64,000 bases of DNA, taken from positions 39,935,558-39,999,557 of the forward strand of contig CM043946.1 in the NCBI GenBank assembly GCA_014529385.2, read 5' to 3'. Below, one piece after another: positions 20,979-29,700 of the stretch. The notes beneath the pieces are model-generated. The model saw only the letters and a program-made list of their open reading frames with translations. It searched no databases and was not told the DNA's origin. This DNA comes from Adiantum capillus-veneris. Taxonomy: Eukaryota; Streptophyta; Polypodiopsida; Polypodiales; Pteridaceae. Position 1 is the first letter of the stretch, and each line of letters begins with the position of its first letter. Made by a program: the position numbers and the translations under genes.

Positions 20979-22149
20979 TGTTAGGTGCAGTGGAATGAAT
21001 GTTTGAACTTTGCTCAAGATGAGTGCTCCAAACTGTGCTCAAGGTTCCTTTTGTTCTTATGGAAGGGAGAGCCTTCCGTTATTAATGAGAGAGTGCTATG
21101 ATCACAACAAAGTGAATGGACACTGTGCGTACAAGTGAATGAGACTGAGAGATAGAGAGAGAAGAGAATACGACACCAGAGATGTTGTAAAACCCTCCTC
21201 CGAAGGCCCCACTCTCGTCGGCGAGAGTGGTCTACTTGTGATTGTACAAACTGGTACAAACTAAATGCATGTGACTGATGCAAGTCTAGGCTATGTCGGT
21301 GTCGACGACGGTGACGGCGAGACCGATCTAAGGGCTGAAATTTGCTACTCCTTATCTGCTGTCCAAAAATGCTAATGGGCTGAAATCTGCCGTCCTTCTA
21401 CTGCTGTCCAAAAATGCTAATGGCTGAATTCTGTTGCGGCTGAAAACGCTATGGAAAACACTGATTTTCTGCTGGTCTTTATGGCTGAAAACTGATGGCT
21501 TAGGGCTGAAATTGTCGGTGCTTATCTATTGCTGTGGGGTGCTGAAAACGTTAAGACTAAATGGCGATCTGGCTCCAAAAACGCTAGGGCTGCAATTCTG
21601 GAAACGCCAATGCTTGGGGTGTGTGGGCGATGATCATCCTGATGAAAAACGCCAATGCTAGTGTTCTGTGGCGATGATTCCTGTTGATAGAAAAACGCCA
21701 AGGCTGAGGATGTGCTTGAGGGAAAATCGCCCCCAAGGGGTTCTTGCTTGAGAAGTTGCCTGTTGAGCGGTGGAGCTCCTGCTGCCTCTTCTGCCAAGTA
21801 GTGCTAGTTTAGGTTTGCTTATATACAAACTTACTCAATTTGCCCTACCTACTTTCCAACAAAAGACACTTAAAAATAATAAGTGAAAAATGTCAAAAAT
21901 AGGGAAAATAGGCTAAATCCACTGAAAAATTTCCTTGAAGGATTCTGATGGATTCTGATGGGAATGCTTATGATCATGCTGTGTGCAACCAGAGGATATG
22001 CATCTACACTAGTGTCTGGGCATGCACGGTCTACAAATAGACTCACAAAAGTACCAGATCACTTCTAATTTAGATTGACTGGACTGACTGAACCCTGATC
22101 ATGCTGTAGCTTGTCCACGGACACATAGGGTTGGATGTATCACGTGACA
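20979..22149 (-). repeat. Element C 5' LTR
   Basis: This is the second LTR of element C. It matches 17845-19028 closely over its whole length, including the AACGC/GCTGAAA array (21320-21720) and the end CACGTGACA. The small number of differences points to a more recent insertion than its host, gypsy B. Confidence 0.88.
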
Positions 22150-22298
22150 GGGCGCCAGTCTTTGGGGCCAATATCTCTAGGCACGGAACTATGCCGGCGG
22201 GTCGTGTCGACTCAAGTGTGAATTGTGGACTGTTTTGAAGTGAATCTCTGCTATGTTGCGGTAGAATCTTGACTTGGGGTGTCCAAGTGTTACACTCG

Positions 22299-22860
22299 AG
22301 TGGTTCCAAGCTATCACGATCTTTGGTGCATACTTTGGTGTGATCCACAGAGCGACAAACTATCTCTTGAACCCCTATCCCGAGTATGGGGTGCCTGTCA
22401 TTGAGAAGTAAAGCAAATCACCAACTGTAAGCATTCCCCTTCAAGAAGGAAGCCGCTTTCCGAACTTTTGAAGCCTCTATGAAGTTGCTTCCAAAAAACG
22501 CCGTGTCAAACTACTATACAAAAGTCAAATGCCTTGATCGCATCTCGAGGCCTTGAAAAAGTAACAAACGTCAAGTTCTAGCCTCCATCTTTAAAGTCCT
22601 TTGGTGCCTCAATAGGTGTCAAATGGTCGTGTATCATTAGCCTAATGATGTGGTTGTGCTTTGACCCGAATCATGTGTCAAAATCTCTAGGTATCTCATC
22701 CTTGTCCTCATTGACCATCTTCTTGATTGGGCATCCATCACAATCACCGTACATGCCTGGCATAGCCCTAGGCACTGCTCTTCGAGGCCATGGCATCTCT
22801 TCTTCCAAAATCTCGTAGTTGTCAAGCCATGAGCGCCCGTGCTTGAGAGCTCCTCTAGAA
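22299..22860 (-). pseudogene. Gypsy J gag, 5' part
   Basis: Read leftward: an acidic/basic N-terminal part (EEEMPWPRRAVP, near 22800), then a gag core with KVRKAASFLKGNAYSWW (near 22470) that matches the FKGNA..WW of gypsy A and B. The frame changes near 22520 and again later. It stops at the gypsy B target site (22295-22298), and the rest of gag is at 9294-9060. It is non-functional. Confidence 0.7.
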
Positions 22861-22945
22861 ATCCTGGAAATGGTGCTTGCTCAGTAAATGCCCCAATCTC
22901 ACTAACTGTTGCTGAACTTGCTTCTATACTTCCCTTTGGATCAGG

Positions 22946-23060
22946 CTAGTCCTCTCTCGTCCAAGTCTAGCCAGAAGTAGGCTGGTCTAGTCCTCTCTCG
23001 TCCAAGTCTAGTCAGAAGTAGGCTGGTTCTAGTCCTCTCTCGTCCAGGCCTAGCCAAGAG
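22946..23060. repeat. Three-copy 41-bp tandem repeat
   Basis: Units starting CTAGTCCTCTCTCGTCCA at 22946, 22987 and 23029, with spacing 41 and 42 bases. The block sits between the end of gypsy F (post-protease) and gypsy J gag, so it may mark a junction. Confidence 0.8.
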
Positions 23061-24714
23061 GTCTAGAGTTACCTCGAACCACTACATCAATCACAAGATT
23101 CTTGCCTTATGTGTGAGCTTAAGTTTGTATGCATCTTTGTCATAAATAGGAATTGCCTTGACTTCGCGTATCCAAGGCATGCCTAGCATCACATCGCAGC
23201 CTTGAGTAGGACCTATTAGAAAGTCCACATGATCCAAATATCCCCCATGTGAATTCTTAATGGATCCTTCATAGGTGCAACTTGTGCTTGTTGTCCAAAG
23301 AGAGTGTCAGCAATTGTTAGCATACCTTTGTCAGACCAATAGATCTCCTTTGTCAGACCAATAGATCTGGCTGCTTCCTCGGAGATGAAATTATGAGTGG
23401 ATCCAAAGTCAATCATAATTACAACAGGTAGATCTCTCCGCTTTCCAAAAGCTTTCCATGGTTGCCTTGCTTTAGCATCACTATTGCATTCCTTTGAAAC
23501 ACCTTCCTTCCTTGAGTCGTCTCTCCATTTCTTCCTTTGACAATTTGTTGTAGGTTGGTCTTTCTTGCTTGGGTTGATCTTTAGAACTTGATGGTTTATG
23601 AGATTCTAAAGACTTCTTTCCTTGATTCTCCTCAGTCTTCGCTCTCTTTGATGGCCCTTCATTTGGTGAAGAACTTTTTCTCTTCAACATCCACTTCATA
23701 TCACGAGCTTGTGCGTTTAATGCTGATTCCATGCAATCTTTTGAGGTGTCATTTTTAGAGGCATGCATAAGAACCGCCTTCAAACTTGCGGATGACTTCA
23801 TCGTCACTTACATTAAGATTTGGGCGTATGTATCCCAAAAGCGATCAATATACCCTTGCACATTATCCTCTTTTTGATCCAGTTTATCCGAGTCCGTGCA
23901 TACGTCCTTCTTGAAGTTTGTAGGCAGAAATTGAGATGTAAACATCTCTTTAAATTTCTCCCAAGTTTTAGGACTTGTGTTCCTGGTTACATGGGTTAGA
24001 TATCAATTACTAGCAACTTCTTTAAGATGCAGAGATACCTGATAAAGCATAGATTCTTCAGAGAAGTTACCATTCTTGAAGGTTATATCAAATTCTCTGA
24101 TGAAGGCAAACGCCTTTGCAATGTCCATCAAAGTAAGGAAGTTTTATACTCCTGTCTCCCAGCTTGCAGGTTTCTTTCTTATTCTTCTCATTTTCTGATT
24201 AGAATATCTCCTTTGTATGTAGCTCCGTTGATGAATGATGAGAAGAGGTTATTACAAAGGGCTCCAAGGAAATAGCATTTCCAGAGGAGTCCGGACCGAT
24301 GATGCCCTTACTTAATAGATATTCTTTGGCAAACACAATTGGGTCACCTAAATCAGAACTTTTATTCAAATCTTCATTGTGAGATACCTTTGAATTTGTG
24401 ATTGCCTTCCTAAAGACCACCAATTGAACATCAGGATCTAACAACAAATTCTCCATCTCTTTCATACGTTGAAGAAGCTTCTTTTCAAGCTTTGTCGATC
24501 TATCTTCTCTATGGCTATGAGCATGAGATGAGGATGAGGTCTTTTCTCTATGTCGGCTCGCTGATTTCTTATGGCTGCTACTCTTGAAGGAAGATTCTCT
24601 TTTTGAGGAAGAGAAATTCTTCGAACGACTGTAATGGGCCATTGACCTCGATCTCTCTCTATGGCTTGACATCTTCTCGGAAGCAAAAGTCTTGAAATCC
24701 AAGACCGCCTTCAA
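23060..24714 (-). pseudogene. Gypsy F gag and protease, minus strand
   Basis: The 171-codon frame 24714-24199 is Ser/Arg/His-rich (HREKTSSSSHAHSHREDR). A gag core follows: SPKTWEKFKEMFTSQFLP and DNVQGYIDRFWDTYAQIL (near 23960-23820). Then there is a Lys/Ser-rich part (23807-23481) ending in KEGRCFKG, a knuckle broken by stops. The protease is at 23416-23216 (MIDFGSTHNFISEEAARS), followed by TQGCDVMLGMPWIRE near 23190. DFG replaces the usual DSG. A 22-bp duplication at 23324-23369 repeats part of the protease. RT and integrase are absent. Confidence 0.78.
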
Positions 24715-24743
24715 TTACCCAAATGGTAACGGAAGGTAACTCC

Positions 24744-24755
24744 GCTATGATACCA
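24744..24755 (-). other. Gypsy F primer-binding site
   Basis: The minus strand reads TGGTATCATAGC, close to the initiator-Met PBS TGGTATCAGAGC. It lies one base from an LTR end (TGAAACTCGG at 24757 on the plus strand), which fixes the orientation and 5' end of gypsy F. Confidence 0.75.
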
Positions 24756-25077
24756 ATGAAACTCGGCACCTTGTTACACCACAAGCTTATTACTGCCAAT
24801 TAACACTTTGCACATAGGATAAAAACGAGAGACATATATGTGTGGAGATATAGATAGTTTGAAAAGACTGAGAGAGACAGATTAGCTAATGAGAGAGTGA
24901 CACACCACTGACGCGAAATGGCTAGATCTCTTCATAGAAATTATTTACTCCTCTAGAAATTTACAAGTGTATAGGCTGAAAATTCAGCATGAAATCATCT
25001 TGCATTTTGCTTCATGCAATCACTTTGGTAGCACCTCCTTCGATGTCTTCCTTCCACTTCATAAGCTTGCATGAGAA

Positions 25078-25205
25078 ATGAAATGAAATGTTATATTAAC
25101 GTCTTCAAAAGGCCAAAATGACCTATGAGACCAATCAGTTACAAAATAGTGAATCTAATACCATGTCTGGGTACAAAAGAACTAGAAGTGGAACAAAATA
25201 CTACT
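25078..25205 (-). mobile_element. 5'-truncated LINE 3' end
   Basis: The reverse complement of about 25078-25175 matches the LINE 3' UTR at ~5222-5310 (GGTCTCATAGGTCATTTTGG, CCTTTTGAAGACGTTAATAT), including the TTTCA-repeat tail. It is thus a second, 5'-truncated insertion of the same LINE family, on the opposite strand. GCATG lies at both ends (25070 area and 25272) and may be a short target duplication. Confidence 0.8.

Positions 25206-25208
<3 letters not shown>

Positions 25209-25271
<63 letters not shown>
25209..25271. repeat. (GA)n microsatellite
   Basis: 31 uninterrupted GA units directly next to the truncated LINE copy. The open frames across it are repeat artefacts. Confidence 0.97.
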
Positions 25272-25272
<1 letters not shown>

Positions 25273-25409
25273 ATGTTGGCCTCATGGAAAGGAGTAGCAG
25301 CATGTAGAGGGCAATGGCGTAGAGGCTTCTTGAAGTGACGTTGGGCTGAAAATTCAGCAAATGGAAATTGTGTTCAAGTGAAGGGAAAGGCTAGTATTTA
25401 TAAGAGAGG

Positions 25410-25578
25410 TGGTCTCCTTTGAAATTTGAGTCTTTCTTTGAAATTTGAGACCTCCTTTGAAATTTCACGCCTTCTTAGAGATTTGAGGACTTCTTTGAAA
25501 ATTTGACCTTCTTTAAAATTTCACACCCTCCTTTAAATACCTTTGAAATTTGATGCCTCCTTTGAAATTTGAGGCCAA
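25410..25578. repeat. Degenerate CCTTTGAAATTTGAG array
   Basis: About eight units of ~20-22 bases containing TTTGAAATTTGA/TTTCA. Found by eye; unit borders are fuzzy. Confidence 0.75.
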
Positions 25579-25975
25579 TTTCTAGAATTTTCTAGCATCT
25601 TCTAGAACCTTCCGTTTTTGAAAAATTGTTAAACTATCATGAAATGTCAATATGAAGCTCTTTTCGAGTAGAGTATATATACATGCATTTTCAAAACAAC
25701 ATTCAATGCAAGTCATCATGCATGTTTTACTGTGTGTGTGCCTTAGGTAAATTCTATCCGTTCCATACACTTGTATCCATCTATATCTTTCTTCCCACGA
25801 AGGTAAGAGGATATAGTCCTTCATGCTTTCAAGCATGTCAATGGACATTCATACTTCCCCACTTAGGGATAGAAGTATGTCTAATCAATCATGGTTCCGT
25901 AAGTACAAGAACACATGTCCAGTTATGTAATCTTTCAATCGAAAAGACAACACATGTAATCTTTCATAAATTCCT

Positions 25976-26346
25976 TTGATTCGTATTCAAAGGCTCATGA
26001 CATTAGGCATTCATTATGCGGCTAGAGGTACGAACTCCAAGGTCATTCTCCGAGGATGGAGTGATTCACATTGGGGTGGAGATCCAGATGGACGACAGTC
26101 GACTACAAGCTATACCTTTTCTTTTGGCTCGATAGCAATTTCATGGAGCAATAAGAAACGTCCTACAATTGCCTTATCATCCACAAAGGTGGAGTATAGG
26201 ACTGTTTGCAGTGCTACATGTGAATCAATGTGGTTACGGAAGCTACTTTCAGAGATTGGATTTCCCCAGCAAACGACCACGATGTACTATGACAACCAGA
26301 GTTGTGTAGCTATTGGGAGGAGCCCGATGTTGCATATAGAGATACA
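25976..26346 (+). pseudogene. Copia RNase H fragment (copia I, 3' piece, part 1)
   Basis: The frame reads LGIHYAARGTNSKVILRGWS, then DPDGRQSTTSYTFSFGSIAI, TIALSSTKVEYRTVCSAT, YYDNQSCVAIGRSP and LHIEIQ. This is the end of a Ty1/copia RT and RNase H. The normally conserved acidic residue in ALSSTEAEY is Lys here. It breaks at GAGATACA, where the hAT-like insertion begins, and resumes in the same sense at 29221. Confidence 0.85.
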
Positions 26347-26723
26347 ATCATGGTTATCGGGGAAGGCCCATCTGGGGGGGGGGGGGATGATGTTGCAAGC
26401 CTTAGGCAATCTGTGGAACATTTTGGAACGGCTAGCCATTCCAAACAAGCAGTTGATACAGGAACGGACGGCCTGGAACGGCCAAATTGTCAGATTTTGT
26501 CTTTTTAATCTTGTGAGCCAGATTTTCAGATTTTGGTTTTCTATCTTGTGAGCCTTCCCCTTATAAAATGCCCCTCCCCCCACCCTTTACCTTCACAATG
26601 CACACAAGCTTTCAAGGGCCAAGGCTCAAGCTCCACCCTCTCAAGTCTCCAGTCTCAAGCTCTAGCCTCTTTCAAGCTCTCAAGTCTACAAGGCTACATA
26701 GTACAAGCTCCCTCCCTTTGTCT

Positions 26724-26920
26724 TGTTAGAGTTTTGGCATCTCAACTTCTCAAGTGAGCTGGCCGATGTGATCCCATTATTTAGTTTGGATTTTAGGTAT
26801 TTATTTTACTTTTTTGTCAAAGTCTCGGTAGGGCAATTTACTGAGGTTGCTATATAAGCAACCCCTTGCCTCCATTGTATACACATTCAGTTATTGATTG
26901 CCAAGGTTGATTGATTCAGG

Positions 26921-26988
<68 letters not shown>

Positions 26989-28816
26989 TGGTCTTTACGT
27001 TTCCGCATCGTCGACTTTGACATGGTATTAGAGCCGCTTGGTGTAGCTCATGCTTGAAGACTCTTGGCATGGAGGAGCTGTCAGGTGAAGAGGAGAATAA
27101 ACCCCTATTGCCGCTATGCTACCTCCGCTCATAGCATTTTAAAACGCAAGGCAGTAACCTCTCCCGACGCCATTGTCACCCAACATTTTGAAACGCAAAC
27201 CAAGCAGTTTCTTGCGGCAGCATTTCAGAACGCTGCCCCCAACCCGCCTCCCTCCCTTGCCGGAAATCCACAAGCTCCTCCATGCCCGCCTGAGTTCTGA
27301 AATGTTGCCCAGCAGCGTGGCTTGGCGGTCTTCCCAGCGGCGCAGAGCATTTTTAAAACGCAAACCTCCAGCAAATAGGCTTCGACAATGGCCCCCCTTT
27401 CTTTGGCAATTGCAAGCCCCCACAACTCAGTGTTGGCCACCACTTGTAGGGCAGCAACTAGAATGTTGCAAGTTGAAGTTGGGCCCGTCATTGGAGATAT
27501 CGGCTCTTTGTTTTGGTGACCCGGATCCCAAGAGGGGTACATCAAAGGAGACACTTGTGGAGTGGCTTGGGGGACGAAGAGACAGTTTGGCCTTGAGAGA
27601 GGGAACTGCTTGGGAGCTTTTTGTGCGGCTTGGGATTCGTGCGGCCACCCTTGGAGTGCGAGAAGGTTTACCGGAATTCTAGATCTTGCAACTTCAAAAC
27701 ACCCCCCCCCCCTTGCTCGAGCGTCTGCAACGACAATGACCAAAACCAACAAGTGGCTATGGATAGCGGATCCACCATCCTGTTAGCGGCGGCCTATGCA
27801 TCGGCACAATTCTCAAGGAACTCGGAAAATTGTTTGGCTTGAGATTGTGAAGTCAAAAGCAAATGGACAAGTTTGCTAGAGGACAGCAGCAAAGGCAAGC
27901 TCGACAAGGATGGCAGTACCAGTACTCAGTTAGCTGCATCGGTACCCACGAGGTACGACCACAGTTGTTATGAATGTGACTCGACGCTTTGTTTGGCTCG
28001 GGAGTTTGAAGCCAAAGGCAAAAGCAGGAACTCACAGATAGACAAAGACAAAGGCAAGCTCGATAGAGATACGCTAAAAAAGATTTGCCAAAGGAGATCG
28101 CATGGCCTCAACGTCAGATTTCTAGTCAAAGTGCAAGTGTCACCACTAGCTTCAGCCAGAGAGAGGCTTGTGAGTGGTAGAGAGGCGCAAACAGTGCTCC
28201 GTATAATTAATTTGAACCCTTGTGTTGGACTTCAAGTTCTTGGTGTTTGGACCCGTAGGTCGGAGTTTAATGCACATGCATCTGGCGTGGAACCAATCAG
28301 ACGTCTAAAACACTATGGATGAGTACATCAATCCATTCTTGTTGGTCGAATCATGGACAAGATGGGTTTCATAGTTCATTATCTTGGAGTTTTATATTTT
28401 GGACGCGATGTCTTCACAATTCACCAATGGGGATTATTGGACGTAGTATGGTCTATAGGTCAAATTTTCTAAAAAGGCAACCGATGCTCAAGATGGCATT
28501 ATTTTCACATATAAAGTTGAAAGGAGCAACATCAAGGTGTATCCAGTTGGTGGCCACTTCTGGGTATGGTAGCTTCTTCATCAACTTGGTCTCACTATTG
28601 ATGTCCACTATGAGCTACAGAGAGGGTGTTAGAGTTTTGGCATCTCAAGTGAACTGCCCAATGTGATCCCATTATTTAGTTTGGCTTTTGTGTATTTATT
28701 TTACTTATTTGTCAAAGTCTGTGTAGGGCAATTTACTAAGGTTGCTATATAAGCAACCCCTTGCCTCCATTGTATATACATTCATTTATTCATTGCCAAG
28801 GTTGATTGGTTCAGGA

Positions 28817-28881
<65 letters not shown>

Positions 28882-28917
28882 CTTGGTCTCTACGCTTCCG
28901 CATCGTCGACTTTGACA
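26724..28917 (+). mobile_element. Element G: small non-autonomous LTR retrotransposon
   Basis: LTRs are at 26724-27022 and 28627-28917 (TGTTAGAGTTTTGGCATC..TTTGACA). The flanking 5-bp duplication is TGTCT (26719-26723, 28918-28922). The primer site TGGTATTAGAGC is at 27023-27034. A purine tract precedes the 3' LTR (28616-28626). Both LTRs carry a TATA-like GCTATATAAGC and a long CT tract (26923-26987, 28819-28878). The interior is 1.6 kb with no recognisable gag or pol domain, so it is a TRIM/LARD-like parasite. Confidence 0.9.
27035..28615 (+). other. Element G interior, unrecognised sequence
   Basis: Several open frames exist on both strands, the longest 169 codons at 27173-27682 (+) and 175 codons at 27225-27752 (-). 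None has a motif I can name. A frame at 27873-28322 is Lys/Asp-rich (GKLDKDGSTSTQ, DKDKGKLDRDTL). TTTTAAAACGCAA-type words recur at 27130-27365. The interior may be captured host sequence or decayed gag. Confidence 0.4.
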
Positions 28918-29220
28918 TGTCTCTCTCTCCATCTCCCTCTCCCTCTCTCTCCGTCTCAAGCTCTCAAGTCTGCATGACACACGTGTCATGTTTGCCATAG
29001 TAATGTTGAATGGTCTTCAAATCGAGGTTTTTGTGAGTATTAGAGTCAAAGGACTCTAATACTACTTGTTTTCAATCACACAAAGATAAAAATTGCATTA
29101 TTTGGGTGTTTTTACTGCCTCACATTCCGCACCGTTTCCATTCCGGGGACCCCTGCCGTTCCCCCATTCAGCATGGATCCCGCCGCAGTTCCCATTCCGC
29201 ATTCCGGGTTACTCTAGATA

Positions 29221-29388
29221 CAGTACCATTTTGTTCGTAAGAAGACCGAGGATGACTCTAATTGACTAGAGTATGTTTTGACGATAAATAACCCTGTTGA
29301 TATCTTTACCCAACCTCTTCCACAAGCGACATTATTCTCCTATGCCAGGTCCCTTGGAGTCGATTCCTGTCCAAGAGCTAAAAGGGGG
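29221..29388 (+). pseudogene. Copia RNase H C-terminus (copia I, part 2) and polypurine tract
   Basis: It continues the frame of 26346: YHFVRKKTEDD, one TGA stop, then PVDIFTQPLPQATLFSYARS, the standard C-terminal end of copia polyproteins. AAAAGGGGG at 29380-29388 is the polypurine tract next to the LTR start at 29389. Confidence 0.88.
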
Positions 29389-29700
29389 TGTTCAAATTCC
29401 TGTTCGATGGTGGCTCTAGTATCTGTCAGGAGCAGATTAGGGAATGGGGGTTGTTTTGTGGTTGTGCTGGTCCATACTTATGCTAGACATACCTTCTTGA
29501 CAATGAGGTCTTGCCCACCCGATAGGCTTGCATGAGGCGGGACCCCCGTTCCTAGGGTTTCTCTAAGTCACAAACTTAGTGTTCTGCATTTTCCCCTGCT
29601 AAAAATGTGTGCAACATGTCACTTTAGTGACTTTTCACATTTACTAGCATTTAGCCCTGTATGTATGAGTTGTCGAGTTTCTAGCGGTAGAAAGTATATG
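29389..29700 (+). repeat. Copia I 3' LTR (end uncertain)
   Basis: It starts TGTTCAAATTCCTGTTCG directly after the polypurine tract. There is no second copy in the window to fix its end; 29700 is only a working limit. It is non-coding. Confidence 0.5.

Larger units (their letters stand above)
17845..22149 (-). mobile_element. Element C: complete non-autonomous LTR retrotransposon
   Basis: The two LTRs are 17845-19028 and 20979-22149, about 1.18 kb each and very similar. The target duplication is GGGCG. On the minus strand, the primer-site region directly follows the LTR at 20978 (TTGGCAGTGC), which is not the initiator-Met site used by other elements here. The polypurine tract (AAAAGGAGGGGA) is at ~19029-19043. 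The 1.95-kb interior has a gag-like ORF but no protease, RT or integrase, so it must use the enzymes of another element. Solo LTR C at 11.6 kb belongs to the same family. Confidence 0.85.
9295..22294 (+). mobile_element. Gypsy B: chromodomain-type Ty3/gypsy, heavily interrupted
   Basis: Its LTRs begin TGTCACAAATGGGTGAC at 9295 and 17445. The 3' LTR ends GTGTTACA at 22294. CTCG flanks the element on both sides (9291-9294 and 22295-22298), probably a 4-bp target duplication. Inside are gag, protease, RT, RNase H, integrase and a chromodomain-like end, all in the order of gypsy A, its sister copy at 32.8-47.5 kb. It has been hit by repeat E (in the 5' LTR), a solo LTR C (in gag), a solo LTR D (in RT) and complete element C (in the 3' LTR). 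The LTRs have diverged clearly and pol is full of stops, so it is old and dead. Confidence 0.88.
24757..25936 (-). repeat. Gypsy F 5' LTR, interrupted by a LINE tail
   Basis: The inner end is fixed by the primer site. The outer end, near 25936 (AACACA on the plus strand), is a guess from TG..CA rules. It contains the LINE fragment and (GA)n tract at 25078-25271 and a GAAATTTGA array at 25410-25578. TATTTATAAGAG near 25392 could be the promoter TATA of another inserted piece. Confidence 0.5.
26347..29214. mobile_element. hAT-like insertion in copia RNase H (contains element G)
   Basis: The copia reading frame is interrupted exactly here. GAGATACA on the left (26339-26346) and TAGATACA on the right (29215-29222) look like an 8-bp target duplication with one mismatch, as hAT transposons make. 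Without element G the insert is about 670 bases and non-coding. Both ends carry GGAACGG/GGAATGGGAAC words, typical of hAT subterminal DNA, but the terminal inverted repeats are weak. A 12-base run of G lies near 26377. Confidence 0.5.

Noticed and set aside
27225-27752. 175-codon minus-strand frame in element G as a gene
   Set aside because: Overlaps an equally long plus-strand frame, lacks motifs, and lies antisense in an LTR element.
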